Source: an uncultured Campylobacter sp. (GTDB lineage Bacteria; Campylobacterota; Campylobacteria; Campylobacterales; Campylobacteraceae). Taken from it: a stretch of DNA of 64,000 nt. The notes under the pieces were generated by a model. It saw only the letters and a list, made by a program, of their open reading frames with translations. It searched no databases and was not told where the DNA came from. The stretch lies in contig NZ_CAUQKJ010000001.1 of assembly GCF_963518785.1 (NCBI RefSeq), positions 248,001 through 312,000 of the forward strand, written 5' to 3'. The position numbers were made by a program, and so were the translations under genes. Numbering within the stretch: position 1 is the first letter of the stretch; each line of letters starts with the position of its first letter. Shown piece by piece: positions 51,001 through 61,087 of the stretch.

Positions 51001-53544
51001 ATGGATATTAGAAGCGAATATTTAAATTTCTTTGCAAGCAAGGGGCATCAGATCATCCCTAGCGCGCCGTTGGTGCCGGATGATGATAGCTTGCTGTTTA
51101 CAAACGCGGGCATGGTGCCGTTTAAAAGCATATTTACTGGAGCCGTTCCGCGCCCGACGCCGCCTATCCGCACGAGCTGTCAGACCTGCATCCGCGCTGG
51201 CGGCAAACACAACGACCTAGACAACGTCGGCTACACCGCGCGCCATCATACGTTTTTTGAGATGCTTGGAAATTTCAGCTTCGGCGAGTATTTTAAAGAG
51301 CAGGCAATCGCCTATGCGTGGGAGTTTATCACTGAAATTTTAAAGCTTCCAAAAGACAAACTCTACGTTACCGTGCACGAAAAGGACGACGAAGCTTACG
51401 AGTTCTGGGCGCGCCACATAGCGCAGGAGCGCATATATCGCTTCGGCGATCACGATAACTTTTGGGCGATGGGCGATACCGGACCGTGCGGGCCGTGCAG
51501 CGAAATTTTTTACGATCAGGGTGAAGAACATTTTCACTCGCCCGAGGATTATATGGGCGGCGACGGCGATCGCTTTTTAGAGATTTGGAATTTAGTTTTC
51601 ATGCAGTATGAGCGCAGCAAAGACGGCAAGCTTAGCCCGCTTCCAAAGCCTAGCATCGACACGGGCATGGGGCTTGAGCGCGTCACAGCGATTAAGGAGG
51701 GCAAATTTAGCAACTACGACAGCTCGCTTTTTATGCCGCTAATCGACGAGGTTGCAAAGCTTTGCGGCAAACCTTACGTTTATGAAAGTGGCGCAAGCTA
51801 CCGCGTCATTGCTGATCATATCCGCTCGGTTACGTTTTTGCTAGCGCAGGGAACAAATTTTAATCGCGAGGGCAGGGGATATGTTTTGCGTAGAATTCTG
51901 CGTCGCGCCGTTCGCCACGGCTATTTGCTCGGTATAAAAGAGCCCTTTATGTATCGCCTTGTGGATAAAGTATGCGAGCTGATGGGTGGGCACTATGCCT
52001 ATCTGAATGAGAAAAAGCAAGCCGTAAAGGAGCAGATTAAACTCGAAGAGGAGCGGTTTTTCGCCACTTTGGCAAACGGCATCGAGCTTTTTAACGAGGA
52101 GCTTGCGCGCACTAAAGAAATTTTTAGCGGCGAGGTCGCGTTTAAACTATACGATACCTACGGCTTTCCGCTCGATCTGACCGCCGATATGCTGCGCGAG
52201 AAAAATTTGCGCGTGGATGAGGCTAAATTTGACGCGCTTATGAGCGAGCAAAGGCAGATAGCTAAAGCCGCATGGAAGGGCAGTGGCGATAAAAACGTCC
52301 GTGGCGATTTTAAGGCGCTGCTAGAGAAATTTGGTGAGAATAAATTTAGCGGTTACGAAGAGCTTAGTCGCACGAGCAAGGTTTTAGCACTGCTTAACGA
52401 GGATTTTGCGGAAGTGGATGAGCTCAAAGCCGGTGATATCGGCTGGGCGATGTTTGATGTCACTCCGTTTTATGCACAAAGCGGCGGTCAGACAGGAGAT
52501 AGCGGCGAAGTGGAGTCCATAGCCGATGTGTTTGATACGCAGAAATTTTATGGGCTAAATTTATCTCACTTGCGCCTTAATCGTAACCTAAAAATCGGCG
52601 ATATAGTCGGGCTTAAGGTTTCTGAGGAGCGTGAACAGATTGCACGTCATCACAGCGCGACGCACCTTTTGCACGCGGCGCTTCGTGCGGTGCTAGGGGC
52701 TCATATCGCTCAAGCAGGAAGCTTGGTTGAAGCGGACCGCTTAAGATTTGACTTCTCGCATCCTAAGGCACTTAGCGACGAGGAGCTAGCTAAAATCGAG
52801 GAATTTGTAAATAACGCCGTTTGCAAGGGCTGTGCGGCAAAAACTGAGATTATGGATATAGATGACGCTAAAAACAGCGGTGCAATCGCGCTTTTTGGCG
52901 AAAAATATGGCTCAAAAGTGCGCGTTGTGAGCTTCGGAGAGATTAGTAAGGAGCTTTGCGGCGGAATTCACGTGCGTAATTTAAGCGAGATAGGACCGTT
53001 TTTTATAGTTAAAGAAAGCGGCGTAAGTGCGGGTGTTAGGCGTATCGAGGCGGTTTGTTCGCGCGCCGCTTTAAATTTAGCGCTTCAAAATCGCGCTAAG
53101 CTTGCTGAAATTTCTGCGGAGCTAAAAGGGATTGAGCCTCTCCGCGCTATTGAGAAATTAAAAGATGAGATCAGATCGCTAAAAGATCAGATCAAGTATG
53201 CAAGCAGTTCTCATGCACTGGCTTTTCTAAATGTCGGTGATACTAAACTTTGCGTAGCCTCAGTCGAAAGCGGTGATATAAAAACTATGATAGATGAGTT
53301 TAAAAATAGCCACGAAAAGGCAGCGATAATGCTGATGCAAGTAGGCACCGACGGCAAAATTTCAATCGCAGCAGGTGTTAAAAACGCGCCGATCAAAGCT
53401 GGCGAGTGGGTTAAGCTCGCGGCGCAAATTTTAGGCGGCGGCGGCGGCGGACGCGATGATTTTGCGACCGCAGGCGGCAGGGACGTGCTAAAAATAGAAG
53501 AAGCGATCAAAGAGGCGATCTCTTACGCAAAAGGTAAAATTTGA
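51001..53544 (+). CDS. alaS: Alanyl-tRNA synthetase
   Basis: Class II synthetase with editing activity. The 847-residue product starts MDIRSEYLNFFASKGH; the ATG at 51001 with AGGA upstream is preferred over an in-frame TTG at 50983. It contains the class II core (DDSLLFTNAGMVPFK, ARHHTFFEMLGNFSFGEYF), the editing-domain zinc motif HHSATHLLHAALR, CGGIHVRN, and the Gly-rich C-terminal motif GGGGGGRDDFATAGGRD. No key residue is missing. It heads a run with a small membrane protein, maf and pbpA, the order I recall from C. jejuni (Cj0506-Cj0508) apart from the extra membrane gene. Confidence 0.97.
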   Translation: MDIRSEYLNFFASKGHQIIPSAPLVPDDDSLLFTNAGMVPFKSIFTGAVPRPTPPIRTSCQTCIRAGGKHNDLDNVGYTARHHTFFEMLGNFSFGEYFKEQAIAYAWEFITEILKLPKDKLYVTVHEKDDEAYEFWARHIAQERIYRFGDHDNFWAMGDTGPCGPCSEIFYDQGEEHFHSPEDYMGGDGDRFLEIWNLVFMQYERSKDGKLSPLPKPSIDTGMGLERVTAIKEGKFSNYDSSLFMPLIDEVAKLCGKPYVYESGASYRVIADHIRSVTFLLAQGTNFNREGRGYVLRRILRRAVRHGYLLGIKEPFMYRLVDKVCELMGGHYAYLNEKKQAVKEQIKLEEERFFATLANGIELFNEELARTKEIFSGEVAFKLYDTYGFPLDLTADMLREKNLRVDEAKFDALMSEQRQIAKAAWKGSGDKNVRGDFKALLEKFGENKFSGYEELSRTSKVLALLNEDFAEVDELKAGDIGWAMFDVTPFYAQSGGQTGDSGEVESIADVFDTQKFYGLNLSHLRLNRNLKIGDIVGLKVSEEREQIARHHSATHLLHAALRAVLGAHIAQAGSLVEADRLRFDFSHPKALSDEELAKIEEFVNNAVCKGCAAKTEIMDIDDAKNSGAIALFGEKYGSKVRVVSFGEISKELCGGIHVRNLSEIGPFFIVKESGVSAGVRRIEAVCSRAALNLALQNRAKLAEISAELKGIEPLRAIEKLKDEIRSLKDQIKYASSSHALAFLNVGDTKLCVASVESGDIKTMIDEFKNSHEKAAIMLMQVGTDGKISIAAGVKNAPIKAGEWVKLAAQILGGGGGGRDDFATAGGRDVLKIEEAIKEAISYAKGKI

Positions 53545-54050
53545 ACGAAATCGATACCGGCTTCATCAAAGCCTCGCAAATTTTGCCGCTGATTCACATT
53601 TTAAGCGTGATTTTTTTGGTCTGTGCGCAGATCTGCGTATTTTTGATCGCGCGAATTTTTATGAATTTAAGCAGTAAAAGCCAAGCAGATGCGAAGGATG
53701 TAAAATTTGCAGAAATTTTGCGATATATGAAACGCTACGAGCAGTTTTTTGCGCTATTTTTGGTGATCGTTTGCATAAGCGGATTTTTTCTTGCGGACGG
53801 CGGAGGTTTTAAATTTTCAGATCCTATGGTAAAAGGCGCGATTGCCACGCTGTGGGCTGGCGCCGGCTTTATACTACTAAATTTTATCTACATGCATTAT
53901 AAAATTTCATCTTTGAAGCGAGCTTTGGATGCGGGAGATGAGCTTGAGGCGAATGAGCATTTAATCATCGTCGTTAAATATTTCATCCCGCTAAATATCG
54001 TAGTTACGCTGATTTGCGTTTATCTAGGCGTGACGGTGGGCGAGTTTTGA
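53541..54050 (+). CDS. Small integral membrane protein of unknown function
   Basis: A 169-residue protein with four membrane helices (about 15-35, 70-88, 103-120 and 143-162) and short soluble links. Charged Lys and Glu residues cluster in the loop before the second helix and in the loop before the last helix. It shares the alaS stop region (TTG start inside TTGA), so it is translationally coupled to alaS, and it overlaps maf by one base (TGATG). It does not match a family I can name. Confidence 0.7.
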   Translation: MNEIDTGFIKASQILPLIHILSVIFLVCAQICVFLIARIFMNLSSKSQADAKDVKFAEILRYMKRYEQFFALFLVIVCISGFFLADGGGFKFSDPMVKGAIATLWAGAGFILLNFIYMHYKISSLKRALDAGDELEANEHLIIVVKYFIPLNIVVTLICVYLGVTVGEF

Positions 54051-54595
54051 TGATTTATTTAGCTTCCAGCTCGCCTACTAGAGCGCAAATTCTAAAGGAT
54101 AACGGCGTAGAATTTACGCAAATTCCTTTTAATTTCGACGAAAGCGGCATTAGTAAGGACGATGCACGCACCTATGCTTACCGCGTTGTCTTGGCCAAGA
54201 AAACGCAGTTTTTTAAAATTTATAAAAATTATGATAGAGTGCTGTTTGCCGATAGTTCCGTGCTTGCTGGCGGCGAAATTTTAGGCAAGGCGCGTGATGA
54301 AGCGGACGCGTTAAGGATGCTGCGAGCTCAAAGCGGTGCTAGCTGCGCCGTTTATACTGCGATGATTTTTTGCAGTAAGGCGCTAGAGCTTTCGGCACTT
54401 AGCGTCGCAAGCTTTGAATTTGCGGAATTTACTGAAGCGGATTTAAAAGGTTATATCGCTAGCGGTGATTGGCGCGGCAAGGCGGGTGCGATGAGTATCG
54501 AAGGCTTTAACGAAAAATATATCAAAAGCTCGCGTGGGTCAAAATTCACGGCGATGGGGCTTGATCTGGAAATTTTAAAGAGGTTTATATGGTAA
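54050..54595 (+). CDS. maf: Maf/YhdE family nucleotide pyrophosphatase
   Basis: Hydrolyses modified or canonical nucleoside triphosphates such as dTTP or UTP and is linked to division arrest in some bacteria. The 181-residue product opens with IYLASSSPTRAQIL (the usual consensus is LASxSPRRxxLL) and has VLFADSSVLAGGEILGKA with the conserved Asp and AGAMSIEGFNEKYI at the C-terminal pocket. I use ATG 54050, which overlaps the previous stop, rather than an upstream frame extension at 54014. It overlaps pbpA by 7 bases. Confidence 0.88.
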   Translation: MIYLASSSPTRAQILKDNGVEFTQIPFNFDESGISKDDARTYAYRVVLAKKTQFFKIYKNYDRVLFADSSVLAGGEILGKARDEADALRMLRAQSGASCAVYTAMIFCSKALELSALSVASFEFAEFTEADLKGYIASGDWRGKAGAMSIEGFNEKYIKSSRGSKFTAMGLDLEILKRFIW

Positions 54596-56499
54596 GAGTT
54601 TTATTTAGTTTTATTACGGTTTGCGCGTTTGCTGCAGGCGGGATTTTTTTGTATTTTTATTCGCAAATCCGCTTGGAATCGGACTCGATCATAGATTATC
54701 ATCCCGAGCTTACGACTAAAATTTATGACCGCAACGGCAATTTGATAGCCAACGTTTTCAATGAACAAAATAGAATTTACGTAAAATTTGACGAGATTCC
54801 AGGCCGCGTGATCGAGGCGCTCGTAGCTATCGAGGATACGGCGTTTTTCGAACATGGCGGCGTGAATGTCGAGGCGATTTTTAGGGCGATTATTAAAGAT
54901 GTCAAAGCGATGAAATTTGTCGAAGGAGCTTCCACGATTACGCAGCAGATCACGCGAAATTTAGTTCTTTCTAGCGAAAAGAAGCTTGATCGCAAGATCA
55001 AAGAAGCGATCCTATCGCTTAAGATCGAAAATGCCCTAAGCAAGGAACAAATTTTAGAGCGTTACTTCAACGAAGTGTATTTCGGGCACGGATATTACGG
55101 CATCCGCACGGCGGCCTTGGGATATTTCAAAAAAGATTTGCAAGATTTAAGCCTTAAAGAGATCGCGATTTTAGTGGGCTTGCCGAAAGCTCCTAGCAGC
55201 TTTGATCCTACTAAGCACCTGGATTTGTCGCTTTCGCGCGCCAATAACGTGATTTATAGGATGCATGAGCTCGGCTGGATAAATAAGACCGAATATGAGC
55301 TTGCGATGAACGAGCAGCCTACGATCTACAACGAAACGCTCACGCAAAACGCAGCGCCGTATGCCGTAGATGAGATCATAAAAGAAGCGGAAAAAATTCT
55401 ACCGGATGTCCGCACGGGCGGATACCGTATAGATACGAGTCTTGATCTAAAGGCGCAAGCGATGGCGCAAGAGGCATTAGTTTTCGGCTACAATGAAATT
55501 TTAAAGCGCAACAAAGACGCCAATGCAAGCAACGTAAACGGCGCTATGGTCGTCACGCATCCGCAAAATGGCGAAATTTTAGCCTTAGTAGGCGGCGTGG
55601 ATTACGCGAAATCAAATTTCAATCGTGCCAGCCAATCCCAGCGCCAAACCGGCTCTAGTTTTAAGCCTTTCGTCTATCAAATTGCCCTTGATATGGGCTA
55701 CTCGACGATGACTGAGGTGCCCGATATAGCTAGAGAATTCGACGACGGCAGCGATAAAACGTGGAAGCCGAAAAATTACGACAAGACTTACAGCGGCTAT
55801 ATCACGATCAAAGAAGCCTTAACTCGCTCGCGCAACCTTGCCTCGATCAATCTGATGCAATCTATCGGCGTTGATCGCGCGGTAAAAAAGCTGGGCGAGT
55901 TCGGCTTTAAAAACGTCCCGCCCGCCCTGTCGGTAGCTATTGGCAGCTACGGAATTTCGCCGCTTGAATACTCCACGATGTATTCGATGTTTCCGGGGCT
56001 TGGGATTACAGCAAAATCAAAATTTATCGTTTCGATTACCGATAAGGACGGCAAAACTCGCTTTATCGAGCCTGAGCGCCGCCGCGTGCTGCGCCCGGAG
56101 CAGGCATATCTGATGACTACACTACTAAAAAATATCGTGCAGCGCGGCACCGGTACTCGCGCACGCGTGCAAGGCATCGACATAGCGGGCAAAACAGGCA
56201 CCTCAAACGATAGCATAGATGCATGGTTTTGCGGCTTTACGCCGGATTTACAGATCATAATCTGGTATGGCAACGACGATTATAAACCTATGCGAAAGGT
56301 CGAGGGCGGTGGGCGTACTGCAGCGCCTGTCTTTGCGCGCTTTTTAGCAAACTACCTCAAAGAGTATCCGCAAACTAAACGAAATTTCACGGTTCCAGAC
56401 GGCGTCTTTAGCAGCTCATACAACGGCAAAGAGGAGTATTACACTAAAATTTCGCCGCTTCCTAAACCCCGCGAAAGTAGCAGTGACGGATCATTTTAA
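54589..56499 (+). CDS. pbpA: Bifunctional penicillin-binding protein 1A (PBP1a)
   Basis: Bifunctional glycan polymerase and transpeptidase. The 636-residue product has an N-terminal membrane anchor (about 5-22), a glycosyltransferase domain with AIEDTAFFEHGGV (catalytic Glu), GASTITQQITRNLVLS and KEQILERYFNEVYFGHG, and a transpeptidase domain with SSFK (SxxK, about 359), SRN (about 406) and KTGTS (about 536). Key residues are present. It starts inside maf. The last 15 residues form a short polar tail. Confidence 0.95.
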   Translation: MVRVLFSFITVCAFAAGGIFLYFYSQIRLESDSIIDYHPELTTKIYDRNGNLIANVFNEQNRIYVKFDEIPGRVIEALVAIEDTAFFEHGGVNVEAIFRAIIKDVKAMKFVEGASTITQQITRNLVLSSEKKLDRKIKEAILSLKIENALSKEQILERYFNEVYFGHGYYGIRTAALGYFKKDLQDLSLKEIAILVGLPKAPSSFDPTKHLDLSLSRANNVIYRMHELGWINKTEYELAMNEQPTIYNETLTQNAAPYAVDEIIKEAEKILPDVRTGGYRIDTSLDLKAQAMAQEALVFGYNEILKRNKDANASNVNGAMVVTHPQNGEILALVGGVDYAKSNFNRASQSQRQTGSSFKPFVYQIALDMGYSTMTEVPDIAREFDDGSDKTWKPKNYDKTYSGYITIKEALTRSRNLASINLMQSIGVDRAVKKLGEFGFKNVPPALSVAIGSYGISPLEYSTMYSMFPGLGITAKSKFIVSITDKDGKTRFIEPERRRVLRPEQAYLMTTLLKNIVQRGTGTRARVQGIDIAGKTGTSNDSIDAWFCGFTPDLQIIIWYGNDDYKPMRKVEGGGRTAAPVFARFLANYLKEYPQTKRNFTVPDGVFSSSYNGKEEYYTKISPLPKPRESSSDGSF

Positions 56500-56644
56500 A
56501 TTTGGATGGAAATCTAAATTTGATCCACTTTCGGAAGCCCTTGCATAGATTGCGTTTATTAAGCACAATATAAATATGCGAGCTTATAGTGCGTTTAAGG
56601 TTGTAGGCGCTAAAATGCGTAATCATTTTATTTAGGGGTTAAGA

Positions 56645-57295
56645 TTGCAGGATTTAGAATTCGAAAGTAAAAAGATAAGAATAGAAAATACTCGTGTAAA
56701 ATTCGGCAAATTTTTTACGAAATTATGTTTTATATATTTTTTATATTCTCTTAGCGCCTTTATAATTCCTAAAAATATTTTAGATATTTCTCCTGCGTGC
56801 TTGAATTTCGTAAATTTTATGAAAAGCTATTTTCCAAATATCGAAATTATCGGTAGTATTAGCCCATACACCCAACTTTCTGAATTTTACGTTAGTATTA
56901 TGTGGATATACGGGATTATTATTTTTGCGGTTTCTAGCTTATATTCATTGGTTTATTATATTTACTTTTGCAGATATGATGATGATTTTATATTGCTTTC
57001 AAAAAAGAAGTGTGAAAACGATTGCCCGTTTTTGTTGCTTCCGTTTATGTTTGGTCTTGGTATTTTTATGTTTGAGGTTTATTATACCGGATATTTTGCA
57101 AGTAGCGGTATAAGCATAAGAACAAGCCATTTTATGCCGGAATTTCAAAGTAGATTTTCAATTTTTGGATATATCATTTTCTTTCAATCCGGTTTTTCTC
57201 TTTCGGGTTCCGTAATATTAATGTCTACATTCGAATTTGTTTACAAAATATATTTCTATTTAAAAGGAGTGAAAGATGCAGAGCAAAGTCAATGA
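56645..57295 (+). CDS. AT-rich membrane protein of unknown function (first of pair)
   Basis: A 216-residue protein with a TTG start (AGGGG upstream) and at least four hydrophobic segments (about 30-48, 87-110, 132-150 and 180-202). It is rich in Phe, Tyr, Ile and Ser. Codon use is strongly AT-biased compared with pbpA and norZ on either side, so it is probably acquired. No family is recognised. The following gene has the same character and is transcribed in the same direction after 41 bases, suggesting a two-gene unit. Confidence 0.65.
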   Translation: MQDLEFESKKIRIENTRVKFGKFFTKLCFIYFLYSLSAFIIPKNILDISPACLNFVNFMKSYFPNIEIIGSISPYTQLSEFYVSIMWIYGIIIFAVSSLYSLVYYIYFCRYDDDFILLSKKKCENDCPFLLLPFMFGLGIFMFEVYYTGYFASSGISIRTSHFMPEFQSRFSIFGYIIFFQSGFSLSGSVILMSTFEFVYKIYFYLKGVKDAEQSQ

Positions 57296-57336
57296 AAAGA
57301 GCGGTGTATTGAATTAAAAATTTGGAGTATTATCGT

Positions 57337-57987
57337 ATGGAATTTCAAAGTTATAAATCTGAAATACCTCTTTTTATGATCAAAGATTATTGGACTAAAA
57401 TCAGCACAGAATGCTATTTAATATTAGCTGTATTTTTAGTGATATTTCTATTTTTCTGCAGAGGAAGTGCTTGGGTATATCAATTTTTAGGAGCTGTTAC
57501 TTTTTTGGTAGGAATTTTATTTATTAATAAACATAAATTTTTAAATTTCTATTCCGATAGAATAGAATATAATTCTTTATGCAAAAATTATAACGATGTA
57601 TATTCGGTACATAAAAGTGTAAAGACTTCTAATTTCGATAAAATCGCTATTTATAAATTTTCTGGACTCGTGATTGAAGACGCTTGCAAATACAATGCCA
57701 ATATAACTAGGTTTAAAAAATTTCTTTTGCTAATTTTATCGTACGCTCTGCATCCGATAAATCTTCTTTGCTTCGGTGTACTTAAAATTTTAAGAAGAAT
57801 AGATAGCATAAATTTAAATGTTCTAATTTTATTAGATAGTACTCATAGTAATTATTTTGCCATTCCGCTAACTATGTTAAGTGAGTATGAACGAGTAAAT
57901 TTGAAAAAGTATTTAAAAGACAAACTAAATCTAAATCTTGATAATATTGAGGTAAGGGATAGATTTATAGATATAAATTTTATATAA
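57337..57987 (+). CDS. AT-rich membrane protein of unknown function (second of pair)
   Basis: A 216-residue protein with two N-terminal membrane helices (about 30-48 and 52-70) and a C-terminal cytoplasmic domain of strands and helices (YSDRIEYNSLCKNYNDVYSV, LVIEDACKYNANIT, DKLNLNLDNIEVRDRF). A hydrophobic stretch near 135-155 may be a third membrane segment. The layout resembles small membrane proteins with PH-like domains, but I cannot name the family. ATG 57337 is preferred because GGAG lies 9-13 bases upstream; a TTG at 57322 has no site. It matches its upstream neighbour in base composition. Confidence 0.65.
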   Translation: MEFQSYKSEIPLFMIKDYWTKISTECYLILAVFLVIFLFFCRGSAWVYQFLGAVTFLVGILFINKHKFLNFYSDRIEYNSLCKNYNDVYSVHKSVKTSNFDKIAIYKFSGLVIEDACKYNANITRFKKFLLLILSYALHPINLLCFGVLKILRRIDSINLNVLILLDSTHSNYFAIPLTMLSEYERVNLKKYLKDKLNLNLDNIEVRDRFIDINFI

Positions 57988-58131
57988 AATTTTTTAAAAC
58001 CCTTTATTTCAGTATATTTTAATAAATTCCAGCTTAAGCAGATAAATTTTATCTTTTTATTGACGGACCTCAATGCTTATCGAAATTTAAATAGGTAAAA
58101 TTCTCTCCTAATTTCAGTTAAAGGAGTGAAA

Positions 58132-60369
58132 ATGGCAGAATTTAAGAAGCTCTGGATGGCACTCGTAGTGGTGCTCATCGTGGGCTTTAGTTTCTTGGGT
58201 TTTTACGGCGGCGAGGTGTATAGGCAGTCTCCGCCGGTGGTAAAATTTACCGATGCTAGCGGAGCTGAGCTAATCAGCACCGAGCGCATTTACCGCGGGC
58301 AGGAGGCCTGGCAGAGCATCGGCGGTATGCAGGTGGGCTCGATCTGGGGTCATGGAGCGTATCAGGCGCCCGATTGGAGCGCGGATTGGCTACATAAGGA
58401 GCTGGTTGCGTTTATGGATATCAAGGCGCAGGAGCGTTTCGGCGTGAAATTTGACGCCTTAAATGACGAGCAAAAGGCGCAGATCAAAGCGCTTACAAAG
58501 GCCGAGTACCGCACCAACACCGTAAAAGACGGCACCGTTAAGCTAAGCGATGATCGCTTAAAGGCTATGGCTGTCGTAAAAGACGAGTACATGGGTGTTT
58601 TCGGAAACGATCCGCGCTTTAAAAAGCTTCGCGAGGATTACGCGATGAAGGAAAATACGCTCGCAAACGAGCAACACCGCGCCGAGCTCGTGGATTTCAT
58701 CTTTTGGACTGCTTGGGCGGTTTCTACGGATCGTCCGAGCGGAGAGGCGACCTATACCAATAACTGGCCGCATGAGCCGCTAATAGACAATGTCCCTACC
58801 ACGGAAAACGTCGTTTGGACGATCGCAAGCCTCGTTATTTTGCTTACCGGCATCGGCTTGTTGGTTTGGTTCGGAAATTTCTACGGCAAAAAGGACGAGG
58901 ATTTCGAGGCTCCTGCGAAGCTAAACGCCGATCCGATCGCCGCTTTAGCGCTTACGCCGTCGCAAAAGGCGCTTGGTAAATATCTTTTCGTAGCGGTTGC
59001 GTTGTTTGCATTTCAGGCCTTCATCGGCGGCTTTGTTGCGCACTATACGATCGAGGGTCAGTCCTTTTTCGGGCTTGATATCTCGCAGTATATCCCTTAC
59101 TCGCTAGCGCGCACCTGGCACGTGCAGGCATCCATTTTCTGGATCGCTACCGGCTTTTTGGCGGCGGGATTGTTTCTAGCTCCGATAATCAACGGTGGCA
59201 AGGATCCGAAATTTCAAAAGCTCGGCGTGGACGTGCTTTTCTACGCGCTTCTTTTCTTGGTCGTCGGCAGCTTCGCGGGCGAATACATGGCGATTGCGGG
59301 CAAGATGGATCCAAGCAGCAGCTTCTGGATCGGACATCAAGGATATGAATATTTAGACCTCGGTAGAATTTGGCAGCTGATACTGTTTGTGGGTCTTGTG
59401 ATCTGGATGGTGCTCGTGCTGCGCGGCTTTATCGCAGGCTTTAGAGCCGAGGGCGATAAGAATTTATTGGCGATCTTTACCGCTTCGGTCATCGCCGTGG
59501 GGCTTTTTTACGGCGCGGGACTATTCTACGGACAGCGCTCGCCGATCCCAGTGATGGAGTATTGGCGCTGGTGGGTCGTGCACCTTTGGGTCGAGGGATT
59601 TTTCGAGGTTTTTGCGACGGCGTCTTTGGCGTTCGTGTTCGCATCCTTGGGCTTAGTAAGCAAGAAATTTGCCACCTACACCTCGATTGCTAGCGCGTCG
59701 ATTTTCCTAATCGGCGGAATTCCTGGCACCTTCCACCACCTCTATTTTGCGGGCACCACTACGCCGATAATGGCTGTGGGTGCAAGCTTCTCGGCGCTTG
59801 AGGTCGTACCTTTGGTACTTTTGGGCTCGGAGGCGTTTCACTACTACAAGCTTCAATTCGCGCAGGATTGGGCTAAGCGTCTAAAATGGCCGCTTTACTG
59901 CTTTATCGCCGTGGCATTTTGGAATATGCTGGGCGCGGGCGTTTTCGGCTTTTTGATCAACCCGCCACTTGCGCTATTTTACATCCAGGGCTTAAACACC
60001 ACCGCGGTACACGCGCATACGGCGCTATTTGGCGTATACGGCTTTTTGGCGCTCGGCTTCGTGTGGCTCGTGGCGCTGTATATTTACAAAGACAAAAACT
60101 TTGATGATACGCTGATGAAGATCGGCTTTTGGGCACTTAATGCGGGTCTGCTTCTGATGGTGCTGATTTCACTACTGCCTGTCGGAATTTTGCAGGCGTT
60201 CGCGGCGATCGACGTGGGTATGTGGTATGCAAGAAGCGCGGAATTTTTGCAAAAGGATAGCCTATACGGGCTCCGCTGGGCGCGTATCATCGGCGATACG
60301 ATCTTTTTGATAGGAAGCGTGTGCTTCTTGCTGCAAATCGTGCGAATGATATTCTCGCGCTCTAAATAG
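58132..60369 (+). CDS. norZ: Quinol-dependent nitric oxide reductase (qNOR)
   Basis: Reduces 2 NO to N2O at a haem-copper-like site, taking electrons from quinol. The 745-residue single-subunit form has the periplasmic N-terminal region (PPVVKFTDASG, GGMQVGSIWGHGAYQAPDWSADW) and the catalytic subunit with TWHVQASIFW, IGHQGYEYLDLGR, RWWVVHLWVEGFFEV, GTFHHLYFAG and HAHTALFGVYGFL haem-ligand histidines. As in quinol forms, no c-type haem CxxCH motif is present. ATG 58132 follows AAAGGAG. It is a single-gene unit with a strong terminator, consistent with stress- or NO-induced expression. It would detoxify NO from host cells or from nitrite. Confidence 0.95.
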   Translation: MAEFKKLWMALVVVLIVGFSFLGFYGGEVYRQSPPVVKFTDASGAELISTERIYRGQEAWQSIGGMQVGSIWGHGAYQAPDWSADWLHKELVAFMDIKAQERFGVKFDALNDEQKAQIKALTKAEYRTNTVKDGTVKLSDDRLKAMAVVKDEYMGVFGNDPRFKKLREDYAMKENTLANEQHRAELVDFIFWTAWAVSTDRPSGEATYTNNWPHEPLIDNVPTTENVVWTIASLVILLTGIGLLVWFGNFYGKKDEDFEAPAKLNADPIAALALTPSQKALGKYLFVAVALFAFQAFIGGFVAHYTIEGQSFFGLDISQYIPYSLARTWHVQASIFWIATGFLAAGLFLAPIINGGKDPKFQKLGVDVLFYALLFLVVGSFAGEYMAIAGKMDPSSSFWIGHQGYEYLDLGRIWQLILFVGLVIWMVLVLRGFIAGFRAEGDKNLLAIFTASVIAVGLFYGAGLFYGQRSPIPVMEYWRWWVVHLWVEGFFEVFATASLAFVFASLGLVSKKFATYTSIASASIFLIGGIPGTFHHLYFAGTTTPIMAVGASFSALEVVPLVLLGSEAFHYYKLQFAQDWAKRLKWPLYCFIAVAFWNMLGAGVFGFLINPPLALFYIQGLNTTAVHAHTALFGVYGFLALGFVWLVALYIYKDKNFDDTLMKIGFWALNAGLLLMVLISLLPVGILQAFAAIDVGMWYARSAEFLQKDSLYGLRWARIIGDTIFLIGSVCFLLQIVRMIFSRSK

Positions 60370-60398
60370 AGCTTTCGCGAGCTTTTATCGCTTGCTTT

Positions 60399-60436
60399 GC
60401 CTCGCAGGGATTTTATATTCTTGCGAGGCTTTTTAA
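60399..60436 (+). terminator. norZ: Rho-independent terminator after norZ
   Basis: GCCTCGCA (60399-60406) pairs perfectly with TGCGAGGC (60422-60429) across a 15-base loop and is followed by TTTTT. It lies 30 bases after the norZ stop. Confidence 0.85.
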
Positions 60437-60643
60437 ATTTAGCGCGCTTCGCGCGAGCTTTTTTCTGCAAATGGGAGCTACGCGCGAGTCTTTACCGCGG
60501 ACGATACCCGCGCGAGCTTTAAGCTTAGCCGCAAATCGAGATCAATCTTTAAAATTTTAAAATTTTATCCTCTTAAATTTACCCGAGCCAAATTTTAAAT
60601 TTGCTACAATTGCCGCCGAAATTTCAATCTCAAGGAGTGGAAA

Positions 60644-61087
60644 ATGGGTGTGCGAGAGCAAATTTTAGAAGACATTAAAACGGCAATGAAAAGCGGCGAT
60701 CATTTCCGCAGAGACAGCCTGCGGATGCTTAACGCCGCGCTTAAGCAGGTCGAGGTGGACGAGCGCATCAGCCTTAGCGACGAGCGCGTCTTTAGCATAC
60801 TTCAAAGCGAGATCAAGCGCCGAAACGACTCTGTGGAGCAGTACCGTGCGGGCGGTCGCGACGATCTGGTGCAAAAAGAGCAGGGCGAGATCGAGATTAT
60901 CGCGTCCTATCTGCCCGCGCAGCTAAGCGATGCCGAGCTTACCGCCGAGGTTGGCTCACTAATCGCGCAGCTCGGTGCGAGCGGCGCAAAGGATATGGGG
61001 CGCATGATGAAAGCTGCCAAGGAAGCGCTCGGCTCAAGCGTGGACGGCAAGCGCCTAAGCGAGGCGGTCAAGGCGGCACTGAAGTAG
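60644..61087 (+). CDS. GatB/YqeY-domain protein
   Basis: A 147-residue protein matching the YqeY family of GatB-tail-like helical domains, thought to bind tRNA or stimulate amidotransferases. It has REQILEDIKTAMKSGDHFRRD, LRMLNAALKQVEVDER, SVEQYRAGGRDDLVQKEQGE, IIASYLPAQLSDAEL and GAKDMGRMMKAAKEAL. All regular family blocks are present. AAGGAGTG precedes the ATG by a normal distance. It is a single gene with no obvious partner. Confidence 0.92.
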   Translation: MGVREQILEDIKTAMKSGDHFRRDSLRMLNAALKQVEVDERISLSDERVFSILQSEIKRRNDSVEQYRAGGRDDLVQKEQGEIEIIASYLPAQLSDAELTAEVGSLIAQLGASGAKDMGRMMKAAKEALGSSVDGKRLSEAVKAALK

